Notes under the pieces: model-generated | The model's database searches: none | The model's input: the letters and a program-made list of their open reading frames with translations, nothing else | Told to the model about the DNA's origin: nothing | Program-made: the position numbers and the translations under genes | Part shown: positions 55,228 through 64,000 of the stretch, in pieces | Layout of the letters: each line of letters begins with the position of its first letter | How positions within the stretch are numbered: the first letter of the stretch is position 1 | NCBI GenBank assembly: GCA_944323205.1 | Contig: CALURO010000001.1 | Span: forward strand, 62,001-126,000 | DNA from: an uncultured Mucispirillum sp. | Lineage (GTDB): Bacteria > Chrysiogenota > Deferribacteres > Deferribacterales > Mucispirillaceae | Direction: 5' to 3' | Length of the DNA: 64,000 nt

Positions 55228-55848
55228 ATGGCAGATATTACAAATTATTATGGATTTATACTGGCAGTTATTATGCTTTCTTTAACACCCGGAGCTGATA
55301 CTGTTTTTATTTTAACACAGTCAATAGCAGGCGGGTACAGGCAGGGGTTTGCTTCTGTTGCTGGGATTGTATGCGGTTTATTTGTCCATACGGCTTTAGC
55401 TGCACTTGGTCTTTCTGTAATACTTATGACTTCTGCACTTTTATTTAATATTGTAAAAATTGCTGGTGCAGCATATTTAATATATCTTGGTATAATGGCA
55501 TTAAAATCAAAATCAAGTATTAATATTAATGCAGAAAAATCTTCATTATCATTTTTTGCAGTATTCAGGCAGGGACTTTTTACAAATCTGCTTAATCCGA
55601 AAGTAGTGCTTTTCTTTTTAGCTCTTCTTCCCCAGTTTGTAAAAAGTAATGCAGAGAGTGCAGTGCCTTTTTTAATACTAGGCTTAACATTTATTTTTAT
55701 AGGCTCATTATGGAGTTTATTTTTAGTGTGGGCATCTGCAGCAATGTCTAAGACATTAAGGCAGTCTAAATTTTCATATTATTTAAATAAGATTGCAGGT
55801 GTTATTTTCATAACTCTTGGATTAAATATTTTAAGGCTTAAAAATTAG
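55228..55848 (+). CDS. LysE/RhtB-family exporter
   Basis: Inner-membrane amino-acid exporter of 206 residues with six helices. Family marks: the N-terminal LSLTPGADTVFILTQSIAGGYRQGFASVAGI and LFTNLLNPKVVLFFLALLPQF. GGAG precedes the ATG. Substrate not predictable. It lies 18 bases after gspF, and its end overlaps the convergent TenI-like gene by 11 bases. Confidence 0.9.
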   Translation: MADITNYYGFILAVIMLSLTPGADTVFILTQSIAGGYRQGFASVAGIVCGLFVHTALAALGLSVILMTSALLFNIVKIAGAAYLIYLGIMALKSKSSININAEKSSLSFFAVFRQGLFTNLLNPKVVLFFLALLPQFVKSNAESAVPFLILGLTFIFIGSLWSLFLVWASAAMSKTLRQSKFSYYLNKIAGVIFITLGLNILRLKN

Positions 55849-56377
55849 TATCAATTATATCATTTATTATTCTTATACCTGCAAAGCCGTAGAAATGGTC
55901 TTTTATTTTATCTAAATTTTCTATACTAATTCCGCCAAGAGCAAATACTTTTTTTGATTTATTATAATCTATTATACCTAATGGGTTAACATTATAATCT
56001 TTTGGAGTATAAAAAACAGGGCTTAATGTGTAATAATCAGCATTTATAATATCTATCTCATCTGCACAGTGGCTTGAATAACCTACCATAAGTTTTGTTT
56101 CTGATTTAATAATATTATAGTTTTTTATAGTATCCTTATTAAGATGCACTCCGTCAAAGCTGTATTTTTCAGCAAGTATATAATCCCTGCTTAACGAGAG
56201 AATACTTTTTTTAACTGATTTTCTAATATTAATAAGTTTATTTTGGATATTATCATAATTTTTAAATCTAAACCATATAATTTCTGCAGTGCCATCAAGC
56301 TTTTCTGCTGTTTCATATATCTTTTCTTTAAAGAAATCATCATCTAATACTGCTAAGAATTTTAATGCTGATACCAT
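55838..56377 (-). CDS. thiamine-phosphate synthase family protein (TenI-like)
   Basis: A 179-residue (beta/alpha)8-type protein. The ATG at 56377 gives MVSALKFLAVLDDDFF; the ribosome-binding site is weak, and an upstream extension of 11 codons is possible. Recognisable ThiE/TenI features: YSFDGVHLNKDTI, VGYSSHCADEIDIINADYYTLSPVFYTP, and VFALGGISIENLDKIK, with phosphate-loop residues. It is shorter than ThiE and lacks the strong GVHLGQ-D motif, so a TenI-type role such as aminothiazole tautomerase is more likely than true ThiE. It stands alone. Confidence 0.75.
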   Translation of the reverse strand: MVSALKFLAVLDDDFFKEKIYETAEKLDGTAEIIWFRFKNYDNIQNKLINIRKSVKKSILSLSRDYILAEKYSFDGVHLNKDTIKNYNIIKSETKLMVGYSSHCADEIDIINADYYTLSPVFYTPKDYNVNPLGIIDYNKSKKVFALGGISIENLDKIKDHFYGFAGIRIINDIIDTNF

Positions 56378-56518
56378 ACAATAATATACCCTGTGTCTAT
56401 AATAATACAATATAATATTTATTGTTTATGTAATCAACAAAAAAATAGTAGAAAAAAATTCAGGAAAGTATATAATAAATTTCAAATGAATAAATACTGC
56501 TATAATGGTAAGGTATAT

Positions 56519-57925
56519 ATGAAGAAAGTTCAGATATTATTAATATTAATGCTGCTTGTATCCGCCACTTATTCTTATGGGGCAGATATAACATTCAGCC
56601 AGGCTTTAGAAAGCCTTTATGGCACCCATGAGGGTATGGCACAGGCAGAATCTGATTATAAACAGAAAGAATATGCAAAAAAAGCGGCATTAGGTCTTTA
56701 TTCGCCCCGTTTATCTTTAAATGCAGCTTATGCTTATTTTGGTAACGACTTAACTATGGATGTGGATTTATCACCTATCAGTAATACAGTAAATGGCATA
56801 TTAGGCAGCCTGCCTATTCCACTTCCACCACTGAGCCTGCCTTCATCTATGGAGCAGGTAGTTCAGCAGGACCAGTTTTTTTCATTAAATGCTGCAATGA
56901 TTTGGCCGGTATTTACAGGTGGTAAAATATATGCCGCTAATAAGGCAGCCAGTGCAAATTTAGAAATGGCAAAATATGGCAAAACTATCCGCCATGATGA
57001 ATTAGGTATTGCTATGGCAGAAAAGTATTTTACACTTCGCTTTATTAAGGATATTATTGCATTAAAGCAGGATGTAAGAAATTCTATGCAGGAACATTAT
57101 AATAAAGCATTAAAGCTGGAAAAAGCCGGTATGCTTGCAAAAGTGGAAAGGCTGCATGCTGAAATGGCTTTATCTGATGCGGAAAAATCACTTGATACAT
57201 CTATAAGAGAAGCTCGTCTTGTAGAATCATCACTTAAATCTATGCTCAGCAGCAATGATGATAATATTACACCTGCAACGCCACTTTTTATTATAAAATC
57301 AGAAGATATTGAAGCCTTAATGTATTTTCAGGATATGGCTTCTACTACTAATGCAAAATTAAAACAGGTGCAGAGTGCTAAAAAACTTGCTCATGCTGGA
57401 GTAATTAACAGTACATCATCATTTATTCCTAAAATAAATGCTTTTGGTATGGTAAATATTTATGACTATCAGCTTTCAAGTCTTTCACCAGATTATATGG
57501 TGGGAGTGCAAATGTCATTAAATCTTTTTGACGGTCTGCAGAATTATCATCAGTTAAAGGCAAGTAAAACTACAGAAGAAAGTACAAAACTATTAGCTGC
57601 AAGAGCAGAAAAAGATATAAGAACACTTGTGGAACAGCAGTATATCACTATGGAAAATGCAAGAGCAGATTATGAAGCATCACTTAAATCACTTGCTTTT
57701 ACAGAAGAATATTTAAGAGCAAGGCAGAAAGCATTTAATCAGGGTATGGCTACAAGTTTAGATGTGGTAGATGCTGAGCTTGCATTATCTAATTCTAAAA
57801 TGTCTGCAATACAGGCTGCTTATAAATTTGATATGGCATTAATCAATATGCTTTCTACTGCTGGTATGTTTGACAGCTTTGAAACATACAGAGCAAGAGC
57901 ATTTGTTGAGCCGGGTTTAAAATAA
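56519..57925 (+). CDS. TolC-family outer-membrane efflux channel
   Basis: Periplasm-spanning outer-membrane channel. I use the ATG at 56519 with AAGG ahead, giving 468 residues with signal peptide MKKVQILLILMLLVSATYSYG; an upstream frame of 42 codons lacks coding character. Repeated helical hairpins (YFTLRFIKDIIALKQDVR, LLAARAEKDIRTLVEQQYITMENARADYE, ARQKAFNQGMATSLDVVDAELAL) and PVFTGGKIYAANKAA, with SLNLFDGLQNYHQLKAS in the second half, are typical. First gene of an export unit. Confidence 0.93.
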   Translation: MKKVQILLILMLLVSATYSYGADITFSQALESLYGTHEGMAQAESDYKQKEYAKKAALGLYSPRLSLNAAYAYFGNDLTMDVDLSPISNTVNGILGSLPIPLPPLSLPSSMEQVVQQDQFFSLNAAMIWPVFTGGKIYAANKAASANLEMAKYGKTIRHDELGIAMAEKYFTLRFIKDIIALKQDVRNSMQEHYNKALKLEKAGMLAKVERLHAEMALSDAEKSLDTSIREARLVESSLKSMLSSNDDNITPATPLFIIKSEDIEALMYFQDMASTTNAKLKQVQSAKKLAHAGVINSTSSFIPKINAFGMVNIYDYQLSSLSPDYMVGVQMSLNLFDGLQNYHQLKASKTTEESTKLLAARAEKDIRTLVEQQYITMENARADYEASLKSLAFTEEYLRARQKAFNQGMATSLDVVDAELALSNSKMSAIQAAYKFDMALINMLSTAGMFDSFETYRARAFVEPGLK

Positions 57926-57952
57926 ATATAATAATACTAAGGAGTTTATTCT

Positions 57953-58939
57953 ATGAAATATATTTACTATACTGTTGCTTTTATAGTAATAGGAACAATT
58001 ATATCAGTTAGTGTATGGTATGCATCACGGCCTGTTCCTATGACTTTACAAGGGGAGTTCCATTCAAAACAGGTGCAGGTAGCAGCTAAAGTGCCTGGAA
58101 ATATCGCATCGCTTCCTATTATAGAAGGTCAGCAGGTAAAAAAAGGTGAAGTTTTAGCAACTATTGATTCACCTACTTTAAAAGCAAAAGAAGCTCAGGC
58201 AGTAGCTGCTGTAAAAGCAGCTGAGGCACAGCAGAAAAAAGTAGATGACGGAGCAAGACAGGAAGAAATTACTGCCCTTTATAATGTATATCAAAAAGCG
58301 GTGGCAGCAGAGCAGTATGCATTTAAGACTTATTCAAGAGTAAAATCTCTGCATGATGACGGTGTTGTTACTACTCAAAGTTTAGATGAGGCATTAACTC
58401 AGTGGAAAGTGCTGCAAAACGATGTAAGAGCAGCAAAAGCAAACTATGAAATGGCAAAAATTGGTGCAAGACCAGAGGATAAAACAGCAGCAGAAGCATT
58501 AAAAGAACAGGCACAGGGTGTATTGCAGGAAGTAATGGTTTTACTTGAAGATACCATACTTTATTCACCAATAGATGGCGAAGTATCAACAGTAGTTGTA
58601 GAGCAGGGTGAACTTGTAACGCCCGGATTTCCTGTTATTACTATTGTAGATTTAGAAGATACATGGGTTACTTTTTATCTGCGTGAAGATTTATTAAAAG
58701 ATATCCGTATGGGTACAGTTATAAATGTGGAAATCCCTGCATTATCTGACAGTCAGGTATATCCTGTGGAAGTAAGGTATATTGCACCAGCAGGCAGCTA
58801 TGCAGTATGGAGCGCCACAAAAACAAGTGCAGATTTTGATTTGAAAACATTTGAAGTAAAAGCATATCCACAGCAAAAAATTCCAGGATTAAGAGCTGGT
58901 ATGACTGCTGTATTTTATTCTAATATAAAGCATAAGTAA
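57953..58939 (+). CDS. HlyD/YbhG-type membrane fusion protein
   Basis: Periplasmic adaptor between the inner-membrane permeases and the TolC-type channel. The 328-residue product has an N-terminal anchor (YTVAFIVIGTIISVSVWYA), a lipoyl half-motif (VAAKVPGNIASLPIIEGQQVKKGEVLATID), an alpha-hairpin, the second lipoyl half (LYSPIDGEVSTVVVEQGELV) and a beta-barrel domain. AAGGAG precedes the ATG. It fits YbhG-like adaptors of ABC-2 systems. Confidence 0.93.
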   Translation: MKYIYYTVAFIVIGTIISVSVWYASRPVPMTLQGEFHSKQVQVAAKVPGNIASLPIIEGQQVKKGEVLATIDSPTLKAKEAQAVAAVKAAEAQQKKVDDGARQEEITALYNVYQKAVAAEQYAFKTYSRVKSLHDDGVVTTQSLDEALTQWKVLQNDVRAAKANYEMAKIGARPEDKTAAEALKEQAQGVLQEVMVLLEDTILYSPIDGEVSTVVVEQGELVTPGFPVITIVDLEDTWVTFYLREDLLKDIRMGTVINVEIPALSDSQVYPVEVRYIAPAGSYAVWSATKTSADFDLKTFEVKAYPQQKIPGLRAGMTAVFYSNIKHK

Positions 58940-58944
58940 TAAAA

Positions 58945-60129
58945 ATGGGATTATTGGAATATTTTAAAACTATAAAATATTTTTTTGATAGAGAATGGCA
59001 TTTTCTGCTTCATACACGCAGGAAACTGTTTTATTTTATACTTATTACACCAGTTATATTATGTGCCATTTTAATAGGTGTGTTTTCAAACCCTGTAATC
59101 AGGGAAATACCTATAGCTTTAATAGATGAAGATAACAGTGCATTATCGCTGGAATTAGCAGGTATTATTCAGGCATCTCCTTATGTAAATATTATAGAGA
59201 AAGTGCCAAGTATGGATAAGGCAGAAAGATTAATCCGCGGTGGTAAAATATATGGAGTAGTGCTTATTCCTGAAGATTTTTCAAAAAGAGCGTTAGGCTA
59301 TAAAGGTGCAGAAGTTGTGCTTTATTATAATAATGAGCTTTTTATTATCGGGAGTCTTGTAAATAAGGGAGTTTTTACTGCTGTAAAAGATTATTCTGAT
59401 TTTCATAATAAAAAATATATGATGAGCCATGGAGTGCCTGCTTATGATGCAGATTTTCAAGTGCATCCTGTAAATATTGGCGAAAAAATACTTTTTAACC
59501 CATATTTAAATTATCAGTATTTCTTTGTATTTGGTCTTATTCCAGCGGCATTTCAGCTTTTTGTAATATGCTCTGTTATATATGGCGTGCTTTATGAAGA
59601 GCGTTCAAGAAAGTTTTTAGAAATTGTAGATATGGTTAATAATGCACCATTTTCATACACTTTCGGCAAAATGCTTCCTTATGCAGTTTTATTTGCATTT
59701 TCAGGAATGTTTATGCTTTTTGTATTATTTGTATATATGAAAGTGCCTATGGTTTCAGGATACTGGAAAATTATACTGGCTACAATGATGTATATGTATG
59801 TATCAATGGCTGCAGGTCTTTTTATAGCAGTTATTCTTCGTCCGCTTGCTTTTAGTGCAGCTGCTGTTTATGCTGCTCCAACATTTGCTTATGCTGGTAT
59901 ATCTTTTCCACAGGTTGCAATGCCAAAGTATGCTTATTATTTAAGTGAATTTTTCCCACTTACTCACTATCACAGAGTTTTAGTAAATGAAGCAATCAGA
60001 GGCAGTGCACCTTATAATTCTACAAGTCATGAAATATTATATCTTTTCCTGCTTGGTACCATAGCTTTTGCAGTATCTATTGCAGTAATAAAATTATACA
60101 GCCATTTATACCTTAGGAGGCAGGTATGA
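58945..60129 (+). CDS. ABC-2 type export permease (YhhJ/YbhS-like), first copy
   Basis: Inner-membrane permease of 394 residues with one N-terminal helix (LFYFILITPVILCAILIGVF), a periplasmic domain (REIPIALIDEDNSALSLELAGIIQASPYVNI) and five C-terminal helices, including LAAGLFIAVILRPLAFSAAA-like and the SFPQVAMPKYAYYLSEFFPLTHYHRVLV signature. It overlaps the second permease by 4 bases. Confidence 0.9.
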   Translation: MGLLEYFKTIKYFFDREWHFLLHTRRKLFYFILITPVILCAILIGVFSNPVIREIPIALIDEDNSALSLELAGIIQASPYVNIIEKVPSMDKAERLIRGGKIYGVVLIPEDFSKRALGYKGAEVVLYYNNELFIIGSLVNKGVFTAVKDYSDFHNKKYMMSHGVPAYDADFQVHPVNIGEKILFNPYLNYQYFFVFGLIPAAFQLFVICSVIYGVLYEERSRKFLEIVDMVNNAPFSYTFGKMLPYAVLFAFSGMFMLFVLFVYMKVPMVSGYWKIILATMMYMYVSMAAGLFIAVILRPLAFSAAAVYAAPTFAYAGISFPQVAMPKYAYYLSEFFPLTHYHRVLVNEAIRGSAPYNSTSHEILYLFLLGTIAFAVSIAVIKLYSHLYLRRQV

Positions 60130-61274
60130 AAAATTATTTATCTATCCTTAGGTTAGAATACAGAAGAATAATTTTTGATATGCTTTCTATAACTATTATA
60201 TTTGTAGGCACAGCATTTTATTCATTTTATTATCCATTTCCTTATGAAAATGATATTGTTCGTAAAATGCCTGTTGCAATAGTTGACTTAGATAAATCAG
60301 ATTTAAGCAAAACAGTTGTAACTATGCTTAATAATACAGAAAGTTTAAAAGTAGTGCAGTATCCTTCTATGGAGGAAGCGAAAAAGGCAGTCTATTTAAG
60401 AGATGTGTTTGGTATTATATATATACCTGATGAATTTTATAAAATGGTAGCAAAAGGGGAAAGCCCCACAGTGTCTGTTTTTGCAGACGGCTCATATTTT
60501 ATCCTTTATTCCACAGCTATTACAGCAGCAACTCAAATTGTGCTTATGACAGCAGCTGGTGTTAAAATACAAAAGATGACAATGCTTGGTGTGCCGATAA
60601 CTGATGCACTTCTTTTGCAGTCTGCGGTGAATGTAACAGCAAAGCCAGTATTTAATCCGCGTGGCGGGTATGTTGGCTTTGTAGCACCTGCAATTTATGC
60701 ACTTATTGTTCAGCAGATTTTATTAATGGTTATTATGCTTGTGCATGCCTCAGGTTATGAAAAAGGTTACGGATATCCAGAAAATACTTCTACATTTACA
60801 ATACTTTGTGCAAAAATAACAGTGTATATGACTATTTTTGCAGCTATCTTTTCTTTTTTCTTTACAATAGGTCCTATGGTGTTTGGTATTCAGCTGCATA
60901 ATTCCCTTTTGGAAGCAGTAATATTTGCTATACCTTACGGCTTATCTATTGCTCTTTTTGGTATAACATTAAGCGTATTTGCAAGAGACAGAGATGCGGT
61001 GCTTTTAGTTATTCTTATGACTTCTATTCCATTTGTTATGCTTGCAGGCTTTATATGGCCGCACTGGCTTATGCCTGACTGGGTAAAATATTTATCTTAT
61101 ATTATACCATCAACTCCGGGGGTTACAGGTTTTTTATATATTCGTCAAATGGGAGCAGATATTCAAGATATTATGCCTAAATATATTAATCTATGGATAC
61201 AAGTTACAGTGTATACTGTTACAGCATTATTGGCAATAAGATGGCAGAAGAAACAAACGCAATTTATGATATAA
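60126..61274 (+). CDS. ABC-2 type export permease (YhhJ/YbhR-like), second copy
   Basis: A 382-residue paralogue of the preceding permease with the same plan (N-terminal helix, KMPVAIVDLDKSDLSKTVVTML periplasmic domain, five C-terminal helices, PHWLMPDWVKYLSYIIPSTPGV). TAGGAGGCAGGT overlaps the end of the first permease gene. The two probably form a heterodimer. The ATP-binding protein expected for such an exporter is not encoded in this unit. Confidence 0.9.
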   Translation: MKNYLSILRLEYRRIIFDMLSITIIFVGTAFYSFYYPFPYENDIVRKMPVAIVDLDKSDLSKTVVTMLNNTESLKVVQYPSMEEAKKAVYLRDVFGIIYIPDEFYKMVAKGESPTVSVFADGSYFILYSTAITAATQIVLMTAAGVKIQKMTMLGVPITDALLLQSAVNVTAKPVFNPRGGYVGFVAPAIYALIVQQILLMVIMLVHASGYEKGYGYPENTSTFTILCAKITVYMTIFAAIFSFFFTIGPMVFGIQLHNSLLEAVIFAIPYGLSIALFGITLSVFARDRDAVLLVILMTSIPFVMLAGFIWPHWLMPDWVKYLSYIIPSTPGVTGFLYIRQMGADIQDIMPKYINLWIQVTVYTVTALLAIRWQKKQTQFMI

Positions 61275-61353
61275 TAGTGAATTTTAAGTATTATATAATT
61301 GCAAAAAATAAAAATATAATATAGAATGCACCATTATTTTTAGAGGAGATATT

Positions 61354-61722
61354 ATGAAATATTTGAAGTTATTACTTATTATTATTTTAATTGTTCCAAC
61401 TGTGGTTTTTGCTGCACCAGAAGATGTATTAAATGGTAAAGAGTTTACATCTGATAAATACCCGTCTATATTAATAGGTTTTAGAAACGGCGGTGTATAT
61501 GGCTATGCACTTATAAACACATATATGGGTACATATGAAATTAAAGATGAAAATAAAATAAGCCTAAGCTATATGGCTTATACAAAAATGGAAGGGACAA
61601 ATAAGCAAAAAGATGGCGAATATGAATATTTTAATTATTTAAGAGATGCAAAAACATATAGTTATGACAGCAAAACTGGTGTTTTAATGATAGGTAAAAT
61701 GAAATTTAACCAAAAAAAATAA
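61354..61722 (+). CDS. small exported protein with META/HslJ-like domain
   Basis: A 122-residue protein with a signal peptide (MKYLKLLLIIILIVPTVVFA) and a single small domain. The pattern LNGKEFTSDKYPSILIGFRNGGVYGYALINTYMGTYEIKDENKISLSYMAYTKM (broken here for reading, about residues 27-80) resembles META domains, in which xGxxxCNxYxGxYxxxG is followed by xxTxMA. The Cys of that motif is replaced. AGAGGAGATATT precedes the ATG. Family assignment is tentative; role unknown. Confidence 0.65.
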   Translation: MKYLKLLLIIILIVPTVVFAAPEDVLNGKEFTSDKYPSILIGFRNGGVYGYALINTYMGTYEIKDENKISLSYMAYTKMEGTNKQKDGEYEYFNYLRDAKTYSYDSKTGVLMIGKMKFNQKK

Positions 61723-62492
61723 TTAAATAATAAATATTTGATTTATCAGCCGCTTAACATTAAGCGGCTCAGACTGTCGAAAAAATCATTATTTTCTTAA
61801 AATTAAGATAATTACTACTAAGCTGTATTAAAAATAATATATGTCATATTAAATTGAAGGAGCCTGTGAAAAAAAAGTATGTAAATTCAGTTTTCTATGA
61901 TTATATTTTTTATATCCTGCTCTATAAATACCAGAATAAAGTTATTTAGTCAAGAGCAGGTTTATCTACATCACCCCCATTTTTTAAAAACTATGATTAA
62001 AAATGCTAATTTATAATAAACTTAGTAATTATTATTTATGTATTTGTAGTATATTTTAAACTATTGAACCTGTGCAAATCTCATAAATCAAATTTTTTGT
62101 TATTTTAAACATATTACACTTTTATATAAAAATTCATCCCTGAATTTTTATAACCACGCATATCCGAAATAAATTCGTCTATGCTTACTAAAAGAAAATA
62201 CATCATGTATTTTTTGCTCCAATTGTATAAACATTCTCAATTTTTTCTCCATTGCTGCAGCAACTCGCTATCGCTTAAGACTTTCTGTCAGCAAATCATT
62301 CCGAAAAAATTGTTCATATACAATTAAGTCCCAAAGGTAATAAAATAACAGGGGAACATCCTTTAAAAGCGGATATAATGCCATATTAATATATTATAAT
62401 TTTTAAGCTTTATTTTTAACTCTAGTAAATATTTTATTTTAATTATTATATAGTTATTAGTATTATTATAAAAAAATGGGGGGGTGAAGCAG
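61723..62492. repeat. 770-base non-coding block rich in repeats and hairpins
   Basis: No gene of normal size. From left: a 39-base repeat (61748-61786) shared with 42757-42795; a 50-base repeat (61860-61909) shared with 18428-18477; CCTGCTCT...AGAGCAGG (61916-61960); TCACCCCCATTTTTTA (61971-61986) with an inverted near-copy at 62469-62487; a perfect 12-bp hairpin TATAAAAATTCA-TCCC-TGAATTTTTATA (62125-62152); AAAATACAT-C-ATGTATTTT (62195-62213); palindrome TTGCTGCAGCAA (62252-62263); and long imperfect arms AATTGTATA...CAATTTTTTC at 62221-62247 and inverted at 62302-62325. Looks like the remains of small non-autonomous elements. Confidence 0.7.
61866..61949 (+). CDS. possible 27-residue peptide inside the repeat
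   Basis: A GTG three bases after AAGGAG opens a frame MKKKYVNSVFYDYIFYILLY then KYQNKVI and stop. The block VNSVFYDYIF is also encoded in the inverted copy at 18428-18477, where one A is missing from the A-run. It may only reflect the DNA repeat. Low confidence. Confidence 0.2.
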   Translation: MKKKYVNSVFYDYIFYILLYKYQNKVI

Positions 62493-63737
62493 TTATTTTA
62501 ATTTATCAAAATAATAGTATATAGTATTATCTTCTATTCGACGATACATTACTGCATCTGTATTGTTTTTAACAGGCACAGCAAATTTACCACATTTTTT
62601 ACCAGAGCAGTAAAATTCACCATAGTTTAACATTATATTTTGATGAGAACATTTTTTAGGGATTACTGATATTTTAGTTTCCTTTCCATTAATATTTTGA
62701 TACATATTTCCGCTGAATGATTTATAATATAAAGTTTTGCCAGAAATACATGCTTTTGGCAGTTCATAATTCATAGATAAAAATCGCTGCCATACTGTTT
62801 CAAGATAATATATTTGTATATTTGATTTATCTAAAGTTATAAATGTGGTAGATGTAGAAGCAAAATTATCTTTTATCGGCAGGTCATGATACATTTCGCT
62901 GTCAGTTATTAAAGTAGTGCCGCAAAGTCCGGAAACACTGTGTGGGCTTGCAGTGCAGTCTGTATTATCACTTATTTTCACAGTATCATTATCAAGTACA
63001 AAAAACTTTTTATTATCTTTTAATGTGCCGTAAAACCTGCCTTCAGAATGATATATTTCATTATAACCTGACGGTATCTGCCCTGTTAATGTAAAAGCCT
63101 TAATATTTTTATCATATGTTAATAAATATCCATTTTCCTGCAGAAGCACTGGGGCTCCATTTATATATCCTGCTGCTTTTATTAAAAGCCCTGTATCGCC
63201 AAAATATAATTCATCACCATTATAAGAATTTCTTAATGCTGCTTGAGAGCCAGCCCACTCTATAATATAGTTTGGCACTATTTCCACACTACCGTTTAAC
63301 ATTCTAGGGTATGTTCCCACACTTGCACACTCTGTTGCAGAATATACATCTACATGGCTGCTGTTATATATAACTGCTTCAAGCCCATATACTCTTACAT
63401 TTTCATAAGTATGCTTTAAATAAAGACCAGGACAGCTCGCAATTGTAAAACCAATTTCATCTGGCTTTAAAACTGCAATCATATCTTTACCTGCTGCCAT
63501 AGATGTTACATCACTATCGCTGTATACTCTTTGATATGTTTTGCTAAAACTGATTAAAGAACTTCTAATCATAGAAGATTCTGGTATTTTTGCTTCAAAA
63601 TCTTTTGGATTTGAAGGCTCTGCTTTTACAGGGCTTACTACCTGCAAAAGCTGCCCGCCAGTAATTACTTTTTGTTTTTCTGCACAGCCGTAAAATAATA
63701 ACACTATACAGGCTGTTATTAATACAGATTTTTTCAT
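62493..63737 (-). CDS. lipoprotein of unknown function
   Basis: A 414-residue protein with a lipoprotein signal (MKKSVLITACIVLLFYGC, Cys18) and no other membrane segment. The remainder is beta-rich with several Cys (ASCPGLY, TECASVG, NTDCTASPHSVSGLCG, PKKCSHQ, YCSGKKCGKF) and repeated Gly/Tyr strands, perhaps a propeller. No family recognised. Its start lies 12 bases after the stop of the outer-membrane barrel gene, so both are likely co-expressed and may work together at the outer membrane. Confidence 0.75.
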   Translation of the reverse strand: MKKSVLITACIVLLFYGCAEKQKVITGGQLLQVVSPVKAEPSNPKDFEAKIPESSMIRSSLISFSKTYQRVYSDSDVTSMAAGKDMIAVLKPDEIGFTIASCPGLYLKHTYENVRVYGLEAVIYNSSHVDVYSATECASVGTYPRMLNGSVEIVPNYIIEWAGSQAALRNSYNGDELYFGDTGLLIKAAGYINGAPVLLQENGYLLTYDKNIKAFTLTGQIPSGYNEIYHSEGRFYGTLKDNKKFFVLDNDTVKISDNTDCTASPHSVSGLCGTTLITDSEMYHDLPIKDNFASTSTTFITLDKSNIQIYYLETVWQRFLSMNYELPKACISGKTLYYKSFSGNMYQNINGKETKISVIPKKCSHQNIMLNYGEFYCSGKKCGKFAVPVKNNTDAVMYRRIEDNTIYYYFDKLK

Positions 63738-63749
63738 TATATTTTATAC

Positions 63750-64000
63750 TTAATCAATAAGCCTGTTATTTGGCTGTTTTTTAAGCTGGTCCCAGCCTAT
63801 TACAACTTCTATCACATGTCTATGGTCTGCATACTGTCCAGCATAAGCTCCAAGCTCTTCTGTATAGTAAGCATAGTTTATGCGAAGAAGCCATATATTC
63901 AAACCTGCACCTGCTGTCCAGTATCCCTGATGAAGCCCTGTGCGGAGAAATATCCTGTTCCAAAAACCTATTTCAGCACCAATATTTACCCGTTTGCCAA
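63750..64000 (-). CDS. outer-membrane barrel-type protein, C-terminal end only
   Basis: Partial gene entering from the right edge; 83 codons visible before TAA at 63750. The sequence GKRVNIGAEIGFWNRIFLRT, GLHQGYWTAGAGLNIWLLRI, NYAYYTEELGAYAGQYADHR has alternating beta strands. It resembles the end of TraF_2/PorV-like barrel proteins (RxGLxQGYxTAGxG...YxEELGxYAGQ), a comparison made from memory. It is directly upstream of the lipoprotein gene. Confidence 0.6.
   Translation of the reverse strand, partial: GKRVNIGAEIGFWNRIFLRTGLHQGYWTAGAGLNIWLLRINYAYYTEELGAYAGQYADHRHVIEVVIGWDQLKKQPNNRLID

Overview
The window is strongly AT-rich and reads as a chromosomal segment of a Gram-negative bacterium. 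It encodes a type II secretion system with an outer-membrane secretin, a TolC-type channel, lipoproteins and a periplasmic di-heme peroxidase. The ribosomal gene order, rubrerythrin/PerR/di-heme peroxidase set, coenzyme A disulfide reductase and base composition would fit a Deferribacterota member such as a gut Mucispirillum. That assignment is inference; no 16S gene is present.

Region 1 (1-6434, minus strand) is an information-processing operon. Two tandem sigma70-type promoters precede tRNA-Thr(TGT), Tyr, Gly and Thr(GGT). Then follow rpmG, tRNA-Trp, secE, nusG, rplK, rplA, an L10-type leader, rplJ, rplL and the 5' two-thirds of rpoB. The tuf gene usually found here is absent. Region 2 (6500-18123) is metabolic and stress related: a small membrane protein, amt, an unknown Asn/Ser-rich protein, a perR-rubrerythrin unit with a palindrome over its -10 box, a di-heme peroxidase, an amino-acid ABC transporter followed by a broken hybrid histidine kinase, a lone cbiL-like gene, an odd lipoprotein with AT-hook-like ends, and tRNA-Ser.

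Region 3 (18124-39779, minus strand) holds the S10, spc and alpha ribosomal clusters, broken up by accessory DNA. rplD is the first gene (no rpsJ or rplC ahead of it) behind a structured leader. rpmD is missing between rpsE and rplO, where a palindromic repeat sits. A three-gene cassette (membrane zinc-ribbon protein, DUF262 protein, DUF262-DUF1524 protein) lies between rplO and secY. Two tandem PD-(D/E)XK-like proteins that seem to lack the catalytic lysine lie between rplQ and tRNA-Ser.

Region 4 (39780-64000) starts with a truncated SGNH-type gene, a repeat-rich block and a CoA-disulfide reductase/rhodanese gene. A divergent type II secretion locus follows: gspGHIJKLMN plus an SDR gene on minus, gspCDEF on plus, with a CPBP-type intramembrane protease between the halves. 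Next come a LysE exporter, a TenI/ThiE-like gene, a TolC-HlyD-permease-permease export unit without an ATPase, a small META-like exported protein, a 770-base hairpin-rich non-coding block, a lipoprotein, and the end of an outer-membrane barrel gene.

The most interesting items are the putative defence genes placed inside and beside the ribosomal operons, the intramembrane protease embedded in the secretion locus, the related intergenic repeats shared by several loci, and the sensor kinase interrupted at two A7 tracts and one TAG.
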